From contig NZ_CP035382.1 in assembly GCF_006874705.1 (NCBI RefSeq), positions 3,162,001 through 3,226,000 on the forward strand: a DNA stretch of 64,000 bases, read 5' to 3'. The position numbers and the translations under genes are program-made. The DNA is from Leclercia adecarboxylata (GTDB lineage Bacteria; Pseudomonadota; Gammaproteobacteria; Enterobacterales; Enterobacteriaceae). Positions 10,214 through 20,144 of this stretch are shown piece after piece (position 1 is the stretch's first letter; every line of letters starts with the position of its first letter). The notes below the pieces were generated by a model. That model saw only the letters and a program-made list of their open reading frames with translations. It was not told where the DNA came from and ran no database searches.

Positions 10214-10321
10214 ATGAAACGTTATCTGTGTATCGCGTTCATTGTCGCCAGCGTATTCGTGGTGAGAAGTGACGAGCCAACCATGCTTGTTGTGCTTACC
10301 GCGCTCGCGCAGGACAAGTAG
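10214..10321 (+). CDS. 35-residue hydrophobic peptide, candidate type I toxin (TimP-like?)
   Basis: Reads MKRYLCIAFIVASVFVV, then RSDEPT, a second hydrophobic stretch MLVVLTALA and QDK. A short basic N-terminus followed by ~13 hydrophobic residues looks like a signal or membrane anchor. AGGGA lies about nine bases upstream of the ATG, and a strong terminator follows the TAG by five bases. The leader is long (at least ~150 nt) and structured. I do not recognise the peptide with certainty; the plan recalls the Salmonella TimP/TimR (RyfA) system. It could also be non-coding, the RNA itself being the product. Confidence 0.5.
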   Translation: MKRYLCIAFIVASVFVVRSDEPTMLVVLTALAQDK

Positions 10322-10325
10322 CGTT

Positions 10326-10352
10326 AAGGCCGCCATCAGGGCGGCCTTTTTT
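10326..10352 (+). terminator. Terminator of the small ORF locus
   Basis: AGGCCGCC-ATCAG-GGCGGCCT followed by TTTTTTA, directly after the 35-residue ORF. Its presence argues that a discrete short transcript is made. Confidence 0.85.
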
Positions 10353-10431
10353 ATTCCAGTATGGCTACACTTGTTAAAGCAAAGTATCCTCGGTGACTTG
10401 TAGATGTTACAGACGATAATACTGGAGTGTT

Positions 10432-11844
10432 ATGGCCACCCATCTGGTCTGGTTTCGCGCCGATCTGCGCATCCACGACAACCTGGCGCTTGCTGCCGCC
10501 TGCCGCAACAAACATGCCCGCGTGCTGGCGCTTTTCATCGCTACGCCGCAACAGTGGCACCAGCATGCCATGGCGCCGCGCCAGGCCGCGTTTCTTCACG
10601 CCCATCTCAATGGCTTGCAGCAGCAGCTGGCCGATAAAGGCATTCCGCTGCTGTATGCCCAGGTCGCTGATTTTTCGGCGCAGGCTGAGAAAGTGGCGCA
10701 GCTCTGCGCCGAGCATGACGTCACCCAACTCTTTTATAACTACCAGTACGAACTGAACGAGCAGCAGCGCGATCGTCAGCTGGAGCGCGCGCTGGAGGAC
10801 GTGACCTGTCAGGGCTTTGATGACAGCGTCATCCTTCCTCCTGGCAGCGTCATGACCGGCAATCACGAGATGTACAAAGTGTTTACGCCCTTTAAAAACG
10901 CCTGGCTGCGGCGTCTGAAAGAGGGGCTACCCGATTGTGCGGCGGCGCCTGCCGTGCGCGAGGGGGAGAAGGTCAATGCGGTAGCACTGGATTTCGACTA
11001 CCCGCAGCAGGCGTTCGATGCTGACCTGTTCCCGGCGAGCGAGAAAGAAGCGATTGCCCGGCTGCGGACGTTCTGTCAGCAGGGGGCAGGAGATTACGAA
11101 ACGCAGCGTGATTTCCCGGCCATCGAAGGCACCAGCCGTCTCTCCGCCTGCCTGGCGCTGGGGGTACTTTCCCCCCGTCAGTGCCTGCACCGATTGCTGG
11201 CGGAACAACCTCAGGCGCTGGAGGGCGGTCCGGGTGCAGTATGGCTAAACGAGCTGATCTGGCGAGAGTTTTATCGTCATCTGATGACGTATCACCCTGA
11301 TTTATGTAAATATCGGCCATTCATCCGTTGGACTGATAACGTGAAGTGGCAGTCTGAAGATGCCCAGCTAGAGGCTTGGCAATATGGACAGACCGGCTAT
11401 CCGATCGTCGATGCCGCCATGCGCCAGCTGAATGAAACCGGCTGGATGCACAACCGCCTGCGGATGATCACCGCCAGCTTTCTGGTGAAAGACCTGCTTA
11501 TCGACTGGCGAGCCGGGGAACGTTACTTTATTTCTCAGCTTATCGATGGCGACCTGGCCGCCAATAACGGCGGCTGGCAGTGGGCGGCGTCAACCGGAAC
11601 CGATGCCGCGCCCTATTTCCGTATTTTTAATCCGACAACCCAGGGGCAGAAGTTTGATAACGACGGCGTGTTTATCCGCCGCTGGCTGCCGGAGCTGGCC
11701 ACTGTGCCGGACAAGGCCATCCATGACCCCTGGACCTGGGCGGATAAGCAGGGGATCGCCCTCGATTATCCGCGCCCGGTTGTCGACCATAAACAGGCAC
11801 GCATAGCCACGCTGGCAGCGTATGAAGCCGCCCGTAAAGCGTAA
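10432..11844 (+). CDS. phr: Deoxyribodipyrimidine photolyase
   Basis: Light-driven repair of cyclobutane pyrimidine dimers. 470 residues against 472 in E. coli. The N-terminal antenna-binding domain begins HLVWFRADLRIHDN; the C-terminal FAD-binding domain has WLNELIWREFYRHL, GQTGYPIVDAAMRQL and WMHNRLRMI near residues 340-350, typical of class I CPD photolyases. The usual upstream neighbour ybgA and downstream dtpD are absent here. It is followed after 10 bases by ybgI. Confidence 0.96.
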   Translation: MATHLVWFRADLRIHDNLALAAACRNKHARVLALFIATPQQWHQHAMAPRQAAFLHAHLNGLQQQLADKGIPLLYAQVADFSAQAEKVAQLCAEHDVTQLFYNYQYELNEQQRDRQLERALEDVTCQGFDDSVILPPGSVMTGNHEMYKVFTPFKNAWLRRLKEGLPDCAAAPAVREGEKVNAVALDFDYPQQAFDADLFPASEKEAIARLRTFCQQGAGDYETQRDFPAIEGTSRLSACLALGVLSPRQCLHRLLAEQPQALEGGPGAVWLNELIWREFYRHLMTYHPDLCKYRPFIRWTDNVKWQSEDAQLEAWQYGQTGYPIVDAAMRQLNETGWMHNRLRMITASFLVKDLLIDWRAGERYFISQLIDGDLAANNGGWQWAASTGTDAAPYFRIFNPTTQGQKFDNDGVFIRRWLPELATVPDKAIHDPWTWADKQGIALDYPRPVVDHKQARIATLAAYEAARKA

Positions 11845-11854
11845 GGGAGCAATA

Positions 11855-12598
11855 ATGAAAAACAGTGAACTGGAAAAACTGATTAACGACAAACTGAACA
11901 GCAGCAGCTTCAGCGACTATGCGCCGAATGGCCTGCAGGTGGAAGGGCGTGAGCAGGTGCAGAAGATTGTCACCGGCGTCACCGCAAGCCAGGCGCTGAT
12001 CGACGAAGCGGTACGCCAGCAAGCCGATGCGGTGATTGTCCACCACGGCTATTTCTGGAAAGGCGAATCCCCGGTGATCCGCGGCATGAAGCGCAATCGT
12101 CTGAAAACGCTGCTGGAAAACGACATCAACCTCTACGGCTGGCATCTACCGCTGGATGCCCACCCGGAGCTGGGAAACAACGCCCAGTTGGCGGCGCTGC
12201 TCGGCATTAACATCATGGGTGAAATCGAGCCTCTGGTGCCCTGGGGCGAGCTCTCCATGCCGGTACCGGGCCTGGAGCTGGCGTCGTGGATTGAAGCCCG
12301 TCTGGGACGTCGTCCGCTGTGGAGCGGCGATACCGGGCCGGACCAGGTACAGCGCGTTGCCTGGTGTACCGGGGGCGGGCAGAGCTTTATCGACAGCGCG
12401 GCGCGTTTTGGCGTCGATGCCTTTATTACCGGCGAAGTGTCGGAGCAGACCATTCACTCTGCCCGGGAGCAGGGGCTGCATTTTTATGCGGCAGGACACC
12501 ATGCCACGGAACGCGGCGGCATTCGCGCCCTCAGCGAATGGCTGACGGAAACCACTGACCTGGATGTCACCTTTGTGGATATCCCTAATCCAGCCTGA
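11855..12598 (+). CDS. ybgI: NIF3/DUF34 family metal-binding protein YbgI
   Basis: 247 residues, same length as E. coli YbgI, a toroidal hexameric protein with a dimetal site (annotated as GTP cyclohydrolase I type 2 homologue; true substrate unsettled). Metal ligands are visible in VIVHHGYFW (~65) and in GHHATERGG (~215). Start at the ATG after GGGAGCAATA gives MKNSELEKLI as in the homologues. It is close to phr and leads into pxpB with a 14-base gap, possibly one transcript. Confidence 0.93.
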   Translation: MKNSELEKLINDKLNSSSFSDYAPNGLQVEGREQVQKIVTGVTASQALIDEAVRQQADAVIVHHGYFWKGESPVIRGMKRNRLKTLLENDINLYGWHLPLDAHPELGNNAQLAALLGINIMGEIEPLVPWGELSMPVPGLELASWIEARLGRRPLWSGDTGPDQVQRVAWCTGGGQSFIDSAARFGVDAFITGEVSEQTIHSAREQGLHFYAAGHHATERGGIRALSEWLTETTDLDVTFVDIPNPA

Positions 12599-12612
12599 TG
12601 AGAGGTGTATAA

Positions 12613-13269
12613 GTGCAGCGAGCACGTTGTTATCTGTTAGGCGAAACCGCCGTCGTACTGGAGCTCGAGCCGCCGGTCACCCTGGCGACGCAAAAGCGGA
12701 TCTGGCGTTTAACCCAGCGACTGGGTGAAATTCCCGAGGTGGTGGAAGCCATTCCGGGGATGAATAACATCACCGTGGTGCTGCGCAATCCCCACTCGCT
12801 GGCGCTGGATGCGATTGAGCGTCTGCAGCGCTGGTGGGAAGAGAGCGAGGCGCTGGAGCCTGAGTCCCGCTATATCGAAATCCCGGTGGTGTATGGCACC
12901 GCTGCGGGCCCCGATCTTGGCGAGGTGGCCCGACACGCCGGGCTGACCGAGAAACAGGTCGTGGAGCTTCACTCATCCATCGACTATGTGGTCTGGTTCT
13001 TAGGTTTTCAGCCGGGCTTTCCTTATCTGGGCGGCTTGCCCGAGCAGCTGGCGACCCCGCGCCGGGATGAACCCCGGCTGCAGGTGCCGGCGGGCTCGGT
13101 GGGGATTGGCGGTGCGCAAACCGGCATTTACCCGATAGCCACCCCTGGCGGCTGGCAGCTGATCGGACACACCCCGTTGCCGCTGTTCGATCCACATCGT
13201 GACGAGCCGGTGCTGCTGCGACCGGGCGATACCGTGCGGTTTATCCCGCAGAAGGAGGGGGTATGCTAA
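12613..13269 (+). CDS. pxpB: 5-oxoprolinase subunit PxpB
   Basis: KipI-family subunit (formerly YbgJ), 218 residues. Together with PxpC and PxpA it forms the ATP-dependent 5-oxoprolinase that opens pyroglutamate to glutamate. Family signatures [13 protein letters not shown] and [14 protein letters not shown] are near residues 136 and 160. It begins with GTG, with AGAGGT seven bases upstream. Overlaps pxpC by seven bases. Confidence 0.95.
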   Translation: MQRARCYLLGETAVVLELEPPVTLATQKRIWRLTQRLGEIPEVVEAIPGMNNITVVLRNPHSLALDAIERLQRWWEESEALEPESRYIEIPVVYGTAAGPDLGEVARHAGLTEKQVVELHSSIDYVVWFLGFQPGFPYLGGLPEQLATPRRDEPRLQVPAGSVGIGGAQTGIYPIATPGGWQLIGHTPLPLFDPHRDEPVLLRPGDTVRFIPQKEGVC

Positions 13270-14195
13270 AAATAGTTCGCGCAGGGCTCTACACCTCGGT
13301 GCAGGACGGCGGGCGTATCGGTTTTCGCCAGTCGGGGATCAGCTACTGTGGCGCGCTGGATAAACCGGCCCTGCAGATTGGCAATATCCTGGTGGGCAAC
13401 GATCCGGACGATGCTGCGCTGGAGATCACTCTTGGGCAGTGTACCGTCGAATTTGAACAGGATGGCTGGTTTGCCCTGACCGGGGCGGGCTGTGACGCCC
13501 GGCTCGACGGCGCGGCGGTCTGGACCGGCTGGCGTCTGCCGGTGAAGGCCGGGCAACAGCTCACCCTTAATCGCCCCCGGCGCGGGATGCGTAGCTATCT
13601 GGCGATTGCGGGCGGCATCGACGTGCCGTCGGTGATGAACTCTCTTAGTACCGACCTGAAGGTGGGGCTCGGCGGCCACGAAGGGCGGCTGCTGAAAGAT
13701 GGCGATCGACTGGCCGTTCGGCCTGGCGGGCGCGATTTCCTTGAAGCGCAGGGCGTTAAGCAGCTGCTGTGGGATAACCGCGTGCGCGCCTTGCCGGGGC
13801 CGGAGTATCACGAGTTTGATAAGGCCTCGCAGGATGCGCTCTGGCGTCTGCCGTGGCAGCTCAGCCCGCAAAGTAACCGCATGGGCTATCGCCTGCAGGG
13901 GCAGAAGCTGGTGCGCACTACCGAGCGTGAAATGCTGTCGCACGGTCTGCTGCCGGGCGTAATCCAGGTGCCGCACAACGGACAGCCGATCGTGCTGATG
14001 AACGATGCCCAGACCACCGGGGGCTATCCGCGGATCGCCTGCATCATCGAGGCCGACATGTACCACCTGGCACAGGCCCCCCTCGGACAGCCGATCCACT
14101 TTGTCCCCTGTACGCTGGAAGAAGCGCTCGACGCGCGACGCATCCAGAAGCAATACATCGAACAACTGGCGTGGAGGTTGCATGATCGCGGTTGA
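13263..14195 (+). CDS. pxpC: 5-oxoprolinase subunit PxpC
   Basis: KipA/biotin-dependent carboxyltransferase-like subunit (formerly YbgK), 310 residues, starting [18 protein letters not shown], the usual opening of this family. Forms the ATP-using subcomplex with PxpB. It overlaps pxpB by 7 bases and pxpA by 14 bases, so the three are translated from one message. Confidence 0.95.
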   Translation: MLKIVRAGLYTSVQDGGRIGFRQSGISYCGALDKPALQIGNILVGNDPDDAALEITLGQCTVEFEQDGWFALTGAGCDARLDGAAVWTGWRLPVKAGQQLTLNRPRRGMRSYLAIAGGIDVPSVMNSLSTDLKVGLGGHEGRLLKDGDRLAVRPGGRDFLEAQGVKQLLWDNRVRALPGPEYHEFDKASQDALWRLPWQLSPQSNRMGYRLQGQKLVRTTEREMLSHGLLPGVIQVPHNGQPIVLMNDAQTTGGYPRIACIIEADMYHLAQAPLGQPIHFVPCTLEEALDARRIQKQYIEQLAWRLHDRG

Positions 14196-14919
14196 TTTAA
14201 ATGCAGATTTAGGCGAAGGCTGCGGCAGCGATGCCGCGCTGTTGCAGCTGGTATCCTCAGCCAACATCGCCTGCGGTTTTCACGCCGGAGATGCCCAGAC
14301 CATGCTGGCCTGCGTGCGTGAGGCGCTGAAAAATGGGGTCGCCATTGGGGCGCACCCCAGCTTCCCGGACCGGGAAAATTTTGGCCGTACGGCCATGACA
14401 CTGCCGCCGGAGACGGTCTACGCGCAAATGCTGTACCAGATTGGTGCCCTGGCGGCGATCGTCCGCGCCGAAGGGGGGCTGCTGCGCCATGTGAAGCCCC
14501 ACGGCATGCTCTATAACCAGGCGGCAAAAGATCGCGAGCTCGCCGATGCCATTGCCCGGGCAATCTTTACTATCGACCCGGATTTGATCCTGGTGGGGCT
14601 GGCGGGGAGCGAGCTGATCCGCGCCGGGACCCGCCATGGTCTGATTACCCGGGAAGAGGTTTTTGCCGATCGGGGATATCAGGCTGACGGCAGCCTGGTG
14701 CCGCGTACCCAGGCCGGGGCCATGATCACCGATGAAGAGCGGTCCCTGGCGCAAACGCTGGAGATGATCCAGCACGGACGGGTGAAGAGTATGACCGGTG
14801 AATGGGCAACCGTGCACGCGCAGACGGTGTGCATCCACGGTGACGGAGAACACGCGCTGGCCTTTGCCCGTCGACTGCGGACAGAATTTGAAGCAAATAA
14901 TATAAAAATCAGTGCGTAA
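14182..14919 (+). CDS. pxpA: 5-oxoprolinase subunit PxpA
   Basis: LamB/YcsF-family subunit (formerly YbgL), 245 residues. The start at 14182 gives [13 protein letters not shown], matching the conserved opening; GTGGAGGTTGC precedes it. Motifs [20 protein letters not shown] and [11 protein letters not shown] contain the conserved acid and His residues of the family. Hydrolytic partner of PxpBC. The next gene follows after 40 bases with its own Shine-Dalgarno. Confidence 0.96.
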   Translation: MIAVDLNADLGEGCGSDAALLQLVSSANIACGFHAGDAQTMLACVREALKNGVAIGAHPSFPDRENFGRTAMTLPPETVYAQMLYQIGALAAIVRAEGGLLRHVKPHGMLYNQAAKDRELADAIARAIFTIDPDLILVGLAGSELIRAGTRHGLITREEVFADRGYQADGSLVPRTQAGAMITDEERSLAQTLEMIQHGRVKSMTGEWATVHAQTVCIHGDGEHALAFARRLRTEFEANNIKISA

Positions 14920-14959
14920 CGCACGGCCGTAAACACAACACAACCAAAGGAACATTAAC

Positions 14960-15670
14960 ATGGCAGAGACGCTATCCCTCTGGCCACTCATCGGTATCGC
15001 GGTGATTGTGGTCGGGTTTCTATTACGCTTTAACCCGGTGCTGGTGGTCATTGCCGCCGGGATCGTCACCGGCATTGCGGCGCATATGCCGATCGCCACC
15101 ATTCTGGAAAAACTGGGAGAAGGGTTCCTGAATACCCGCAACCTGCCCTTTATCCTGCTGATCCCGCTGGCGGTTATCGGCCTGCTGGAGCGCCACGGCC
15201 TGAAAGAGCGGGCCCAGGCGTGGATCGCGAAGATCCACAGCGCCACCGCCGGTCGCCTGCTGATCGTCTACCTGTTTGTCCGCGAGGCCTCGTCAGCAAT
15301 GGGGCTGACCAGCCTCGGCGGTCATCCGCAGATGGTGCGCCCGCTGCTGGCACCGATGGCAGAAGGGGCGGCAGAGAAGAAATATGGCGAACTGCCGGGG
15401 GCGGTGCGCTATCGCCTGCGGGCGATGTCGGCGGCCACCGATAACGTCGGGCTGTTCTTTGGCGAAGATATCTTTGTCGCCTTTGGCGCCATCATCTTTA
15501 TGCATAACTTCATGCTTGAATCCGGCGGGATCCAGACCGAACCGCTGCATATTGCCCTGTGGGGGATCCCAACCGCGCTCTGCGCCTTTGCGATCCATTC
15601 TGCCCGCCTGTACCGCCTGGATAAGCATCTGGAGCGTGAGCTGGCCAAAATGCAGGGAGAGATGAAATGA
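14960..15670 (+). CDS. DUF969 family membrane protein
   Basis: 236 residues with about five to six hydrophobic segments (for example residues 10-30 LIGIAVIVVGFLLRFNPVLVV and 50-80). It is paired by a four-base ATGA overlap with the DUF979 gene that follows; the two families usually occur side by side and next to pcp. Because both neighbours handle pyroglutamate, a two-part transporter for 5-oxoproline or a related compound is a reasonable inference; no transport family signature is recognised. Confidence 0.88.
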   Translation: MAETLSLWPLIGIAVIVVGFLLRFNPVLVVIAAGIVTGIAAHMPIATILEKLGEGFLNTRNLPFILLIPLAVIGLLERHGLKERAQAWIAKIHSATAGRLLIVYLFVREASSAMGLTSLGGHPQMVRPLLAPMAEGAAEKKYGELPGAVRYRLRAMSAATDNVGLFFGEDIFVAFGAIIFMHNFMLESGGIQTEPLHIALWGIPTALCAFAIHSARLYRLDKHLERELAKMQGEMK

Positions 15671-16662
15671 ATTTCCAGCAAAGTTATCTCTACTGGCTGG
15701 CGGGCCTGATCCTGCTGATCGTGGCGCTGATGTCGTTTCGCGATAAAGCCAACCCGCGGCGCATCACTACCGGCCTGTTCTGGGGCATTTACGGCCTTTT
15801 ATTCCTGCTGGGCAACTGGACCTACGAGCTGGTGGGTGACAAGCGCACCGTCCATATCGCGGTAGGCTTAGCGGTAGTCGGGCTGGCGCTGATCGCCGGT
15901 TTTGGCGGCGTACGGCTGGGCAGCTATCACCAGCGCACGACCGAAGAGCGCGAGACCAGCGCGAAGCGCCTGGGCAATCGCCTGTTCTTACCGGCGCTGG
16001 CCATTCCGGTGGTGACGGTAGTGGGCGTGCTGATGTTTAACCATATTCCGGGCCTGCAGGAGACGCTGTTCGGCCCGGGCAACCACGCGACGCTGGTAAC
16101 GCTGTTCTCGATGACGGTCGGCTCGCTGATTGGTCTGGCGATGGCGATCAAAATGACCCATGAAAAAGTGCATCAGCCCCTGCAGGAGGCGCGCCGTCTG
16201 CTCGACTCCATCGGCTGGGCCTTTATTCTGCCGCAGATCCTCGCCACCCTTGGCCTGCTGTTTACTGCCGCCGGGGTCGGGGAGGGGATCTCATACCTCA
16301 CCCAGACGTATCTGGCGGTCGATAGCCGGTTTATCGCGGTGGTGGTCTATGCTGTGGGCATGGCGCTACTGACCATGGTGATGGGCAACGCCTTTGCCGC
16401 CTTCCCGATTGTCACCGCGGGGATCGGCATTCCGATCCTGGTGCTGCAACACGGCGGCAACCCGGCGGTAATGGCGGCGATTGGCATGTTCTCCGGCTAC
16501 TGCGGTACCCTGATGACGCCGATGGCGGCCAACTTCAACATCGTGCCCGCCGCGCTGCTGGAGCTCCCCGATAAAAATGCGGTCATCAAAGCGCAGGTGC
16601 CCACCGGGGTGCTGCTGCTGATCGCCAACGTATTCCTGCTCTACTTCCTGATGTTCCTGTAA
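15667..16662 (+). CDS. DUF979 family membrane protein
   Basis: 331 residues with about nine hydrophobic spans over the full length, ending with the GVLLLIANVFLLYFLMF helix. Overlaps the DUF969 gene by four bases and is followed seven to ten bases later by pcp. The proposed role, uptake of pyroglutamate or pyroglutamyl compounds together with the DUF969 protein, is inferred only from the neighbours. Confidence 0.88.
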   Translation: MNFQQSYLYWLAGLILLIVALMSFRDKANPRRITTGLFWGIYGLLFLLGNWTYELVGDKRTVHIAVGLAVVGLALIAGFGGVRLGSYHQRTTEERETSAKRLGNRLFLPALAIPVVTVVGVLMFNHIPGLQETLFGPGNHATLVTLFSMTVGSLIGLAMAIKMTHEKVHQPLQEARRLLDSIGWAFILPQILATLGLLFTAAGVGEGISYLTQTYLAVDSRFIAVVVYAVGMALLTMVMGNAFAAFPIVTAGIGIPILVLQHGGNPAVMAAIGMFSGYCGTLMTPMAANFNIVPAALLELPDKNAVIKAQVPTGVLLLIANVFLLYFLMFL

Positions 16663-16671
16663 GGAGAAATG

Positions 16672-17316
16672 ATGCAAACCGTATTAATCACGGGATTTGA
16701 GCCCTTTGGCGGCGAAACCCTTAACCCATCCTGGGAAGTGGTGAAGCAGCTTGATGGGATGATTATTGACAACTGCCGCGTGGTGGCGCGGCAGCTGCCC
16801 TGCGTGTTCGGCGAGTCGTTAGAGGTGCTGAATGCGGCCATTGACGCGCTTCAGCCCTCCGTCGTGCTGGCGATAGGGCAGGCCGGGGGCCGCGTGGATG
16901 TGACCGTTGAGCGGGTAGCGATTAACGTCGATGACGCCCGCATCCCGGATAACCGCGGGCAACAGCCGGTGGACGTCGCTATTGTGCCGGACGGCCCGGC
17001 GGCCTGGTTCAGCACGCTGCCGATCAAAGCGATGGTGGAGGCCCTGCGCGAAGCCGGTATTCCTGCTTCGGTTTCGCAGACGGCTGGCACATTCGTCTGT
17101 AACCACGTGATGTATGGCGTGCTGCACAAGCTGGCCGATCGACCGGAGGTGAAAGGCGGGTTTATCCATATCCCTTACCTGCCTGAGCAGGCGGCGGCGC
17201 ATCCTGGCGCGCCGAGCATGGCCACGCACACCCTCAAGAAAGGGCTCGAGATTGCCATTGCGGTGGCGCTGCGTCAGGAGCACGACATCAAAGTGGTTGG
17301 CGGTGCCACGCACTAA
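16672..17316 (+). CDS. pcp: Pyroglutamyl-peptidase I
   Basis: Cysteine peptidase (family C15) that removes N-terminal pyroglutamate from peptides. 214 residues. The catalytic Cys lies in [13 protein letters not shown] (~143), His in [11 protein letters not shown] (~167) and the Glu in VTVERVAIN (~80). Two ATG codons stand in tandem; the second ([14 protein letters not shown]) suits the AAGGAG better. In the same direction as pxpBCA and the DUF pair, so its product, pyroglutamate, could feed PxpABC directly. Absent from this position in E. coli K-12. Confidence 0.95.
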   Translation: MQTVLITGFEPFGGETLNPSWEVVKQLDGMIIDNCRVVARQLPCVFGESLEVLNAAIDALQPSVVLAIGQAGGRVDVTVERVAINVDDARIPDNRGQQPVDVAIVPDGPAAWFSTLPIKAMVEALREAGIPASVSQTAGTFVCNHVMYGVLHKLADRPEVKGGFIHIPYLPEQAAAHPGAPSMATHTLKKGLEIAIAVALRQEHDIKVVGGATH

Positions 17317-17329
17317 ATAAGGAGTCACA

Positions 17330-18121
17330 ATGCCAGAAGGACCGGAGATCCGCCGCGCGGCGGATAGCCTGGAGGCGGCGATAAAAGGCAAACCGCTCAC
17401 CGACGTGTGGTTTGCTTTCCCTCAGTTAAAATCCTTTGAGTCCCGGCTTATCGGGGAGAAGGTCACCCATCTGGAGACGCGCGGCAAAGCGCTGCTTACG
17501 CACTTCTCCAACCAGCTGACGCTCTACAGCCATAACCAGCTGTACGGCGTCTGGCGGGTGGTCGAGACCGGTCAGGAGCCGCAGACCACGCGGGTGCTGC
17601 GCGTTAAATTACAGACCGCAGATAAAACCATTTTGCTCTACAGCGCCTCAGATATTGAGATGCTGACGGCGGAGCAGCTTACCACCCATCCCTTCCTGCA
17701 ACGGGTGGGGCCGGATGTGCTGGATTTACGCCTGACGGCAGAAGATGTGAAAGCGCGGTTGCTGTCAGCAAAATTCCGCAATCGCCAGTTTTCAGGGCTG
17801 CTGCTGGACCAGTCGTTTCTGGCCGGTTTAGGCAACTATCTGCGGGTCGAAATTCTGTGGCAGGTGGGGCTGGCGCCACAACACAAGGCATCACAGCTGA
17901 CCGAACAACAGCTTGATGCGCTGGCGCACGCGCTGCTGGCTATCCCGCGTCTGTCGTACAACACCCGTGGGGTGGTGAATGACAAGAAGCATCACGGGGC
18001 GTTGTTCCGGTTTAAGGTGTTTCATCGGGCCGGGAAAAAGTGTGAGCGGTGCGGTGGGGTGATTGAGAAAACCTCGCTTTCTTCCCGACCGTTTTACTGG
18101 TGCCCACATTGTCAGACATAA
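17330..18121 (+). CDS. nei: Endonuclease VIII
   Basis: Base-excision repair glycosylase/AP lyase for oxidised pyrimidines, 263 residues. The N-terminal [14 protein letters not shown] (catalytic Pro1 after Met removal, Glu2), the helix-two-turn-helix region ([15 protein letters not shown]) and the C-terminal zinc finger [11 protein letters not shown]...YWCPHCQT are all intact. Starts 14 bases after pcp. Confidence 0.96.
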   Translation: MPEGPEIRRAADSLEAAIKGKPLTDVWFAFPQLKSFESRLIGEKVTHLETRGKALLTHFSNQLTLYSHNQLYGVWRVVETGQEPQTTRVLRVKLQTADKTILLYSASDIEMLTAEQLTTHPFLQRVGPDVLDLRLTAEDVKARLLSAKFRNRQFSGLLLDQSFLAGLGNYLRVEILWQVGLAPQHKASQLTEQQLDALAHALLAIPRLSYNTRGVVNDKKHHGALFRFKVFHRAGKKCERCGGVIEKTSLSSRPFYWCPHCQT

Positions 18122-18125
18122 AAAA

Positions 18126-18196
18126 GCCGGGTGGCGCTAACGCTTACCCGGCCTACGTCGCTTTTGTAGGCCCGGCAAGCGTAGCGCCGCCGGGCG
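18126..18196. repeat. Pair of REP-like palindromes between nei and gltA
   Basis: Two GC-rich imperfect palindromes (18126-18152 and ~18169-18196) of the GCCGGGTGGCGC...TACCCGGC type in opposite orientation. Lies in the 81-base gap between the convergent ends of nei and gltA. Confidence 0.8.
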
Positions 18197-18202
18197 TTTC
18201 TT

Positions 18203-19489
18203 TTAGCGTGTGGTGATGTCGCTTTCGAAGTTACGCTGCTCGTAGCCGGTATACAGCTGACGTGGACGCGCAATTTTCATTCCCTCGGTGTGCATTTCGT
18301 TCCAGTGTGCAATCCAGCCCACGGTACGCGCCATCGCGAAGATTACGGTAAACATGGAAGACGGAATGCCCATCGCTTTCAGGATGATACCGGAGTAGAA
18401 GTCGACATTCGGGTAGAGCTTCTTCTCGATGAAGTACGGGTCGTTCAGCGCGATGTGCTCCAGCTCCATCGCCACCTGCAGCAGGTCATCTTTGGTGCCC
18501 AGCTCTTTCAGTACTTCATGGCAGGTTTCACGCATGACGGTTGCGCGCGGATCGTAGTTTTTGTAAACACGGTGACCGAAGCCCATCAGACGGAAGGAGT
18601 CATTCTTGTCTTTCGCACGGCGTACGAATTCAGGAATGTGCTCAACGGAGCTGATCTCTTCCAGCATCTTCAGTGCGGCTTCGTTCGCGCCGCCGTGTGC
18701 CGGCCCCCACAGGGAGGCAATACCTGCTGCGATACAGGCGAACGGGTTGGCACCGGAGGAGCCTGCGGTACGCACGGTAGAGGTGGAGGCGTTCTGCTCG
18801 TGGTCAGCGTGCAGGATCAGAATACGATCCATAGCGCGTTCCAGAACCGGGTTCACTTCGTACTCTTCGCACGGCGTGGCGAACATCATACGCAGGAAGT
18901 TACCGGCGTAGGAGAGGTCGTTGCGTGGATAAACAAACGGCTGTCCGATGGAGTATTTGTAACACATCGCGGCCATGGTAGGCATTTTGGACAGCAGACG
19001 GAATGCGGCGATATCGCGATGACGCTGGTTATTCACGTCAAGGGAGTCATGGTAAAACGCGGCCAGCGCCCCGGTGATCCCGCACATTACCGCCATCGGA
19101 TGCGAATCACGACGGAACGCATGGAACAGACGGGTGATCTGCTCATGAATCATGGTGTGGCGGGTAACGGTGGTTTTGAACTCATCGTACTGTTCCTGGG
19201 TCGGCTTTTCGCCGTTCAGCAGGATGTAGCACACTTCCAGATAGTTGGATTCAGTGGCTAATTGATCGATGGGGAAACCGCGGTGCAGCAGGATGCCTTC
19301 GTCACCGTCGATGTAGGTGATTTTGGACTCGCAAGATGCGGTGGAGGTGAAACCAGGGTCGAAGGTGAATACACCTTTTGAACCCAACGTACGGATATCA
19401 ATAACATCCTGACCGAGCGTGCCTTTTAGCACATCCAGTTCAATAGCATCGTCACCACCCAGGGTGAGTTTTGCCTTAGTATCAGCCAT
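18203..19489 (-). CDS. gltA: Citrate synthase, type II
   Basis: Condenses oxaloacetate and acetyl-CoA, first step of the TCA cycle. 428 residues (427 in E. coli) with the catalytic regions [24 protein letters not shown] and [12 protein letters not shown]. The Gram-negative type II hexamer has an N-terminal NADH-sensitive domain (residues ~1-60) that is complete here. Divergent from the sdh-suc operon. Confidence 0.97.
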   Translation of the reverse strand: MADTKAKLTLGGDDAIELDVLKGTLGQDVIDIRTLGSKGVFTFDPGFTSTASCESKITYIDGDEGILLHRGFPIDQLATESNYLEVCYILLNGEKPTQEQYDEFKTTVTRHTMIHEQITRLFHAFRRDSHPMAVMCGITGALAAFYHDSLDVNNQRHRDIAAFRLLSKMPTMAAMCYKYSIGQPFVYPRNDLSYAGNFLRMMFATPCEEYEVNPVLERAMDRILILHADHEQNASTSTVRTAGSSGANPFACIAAGIASLWGPAHGGANEAALKMLEEISSVEHIPEFVRRAKDKNDSFRLMGFGHRVYKNYDPRATVMRETCHEVLKELGTKDDLLQVAMELEHIALNDPYFIEKKLYPNVDFYSGIILKAMGIPSSMFTVIFAMARTVGWIAHWNEMHTEGMKIARPRQLYTGYEQRNFESDITTR

Positions 19490-19887
19490 TTACGGTCTCC
19501 TTAGCGCCTTATTGCTTAAGACTGCCCATAACCGGATTTGCATTCAGCTGATTTATCATTGTTACCAGTTTGTTATTTGGCTCGCCGCTCAGCTCACGAG
19601 GAGAAACCAGGGTACAGAGCAATGGCGCTAGCAGGTAAACAAATGAAAAATCAGAGAAATAACAGCAAATCAGTGTTTGTGCAGTCCGAATTATTCAAAC
19701 CTGTATACCACTAATAACTGTCCTGATAACTTCGGTCAATACCATCACACTGTTACATAACTTATTCTCAGGTGAAAGAGAGACCTCATAACTTTTGCGC
19801 ATTATATGCCTTTTCTGGTGATGTTTGTAACAATAATGTTTAACATTTGTCAAATCAGATGATTAAAAATTAAAAAGATGTTGTTAT

Positions 19888-19903
19888 CGTGACCCTGATC
19901 ACT
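19888..19903 (+). promoter_or_regulatory. CRP-like site upstream of sdhC
   Basis: CGTGA-CCCTGA-TCACT, one arm off from TGTGA-N6-TCACA at each outer base. It lies about 60 bases upstream of the predicted sdh -35, consistent with known cAMP-CRP control of sdh. The whole gltA-sdhC gap (19490-20144) is AT-rich and holds no other gene that I can see. Confidence 0.5.
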
Positions 19904-19940
19904 GTTCCGCATAAAACCAGACAAACTGTATGTAGGTTAA

Positions 19941-19969
19941 TTGTAATGATTTTGTGAACGGCCTATACT
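19941..19969 (+). promoter_or_regulatory. Predicted sigma-70 promoter of sdhCDAB-sucABCD
   Basis: TTGTAA, 17-base spacer, TATACT. Transcription would begin near 19976, giving a leader of about 170 bases before sdhC. Confidence 0.7.
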
Positions 19970-20144
19970 GCCGCCAGGTCTCCGGAAAACCCTGCAATCC
20001 CGAGCCAACCAGCGTTGTAACGTGTCATTTGAGCATCTGGAAGCAATGTTTTGCATGACGCACAGTTATATAAAAGGCACGCTGTCTGACCCGCATCGCA
20101 GTCCGGAGGAAGGAAACTATAAGAACAGCATGTGGGCGTTATTC

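Noticed and set aside
10042..10272. A 76-codon plus-strand open frame across the leader of the small locus
   Set aside because: It runs through the structured leader and antisense target, has no good ribosome site and no recognisable protein features. The 35-codon frame at 10214 has the better start and signal-like sequence.
18126..18196. REP-like palindromes as insertion sequence ends
   Set aside because: They match the short GC-rich palindromes seen at five other intergenic sites here and carry no transposase or longer repeat.
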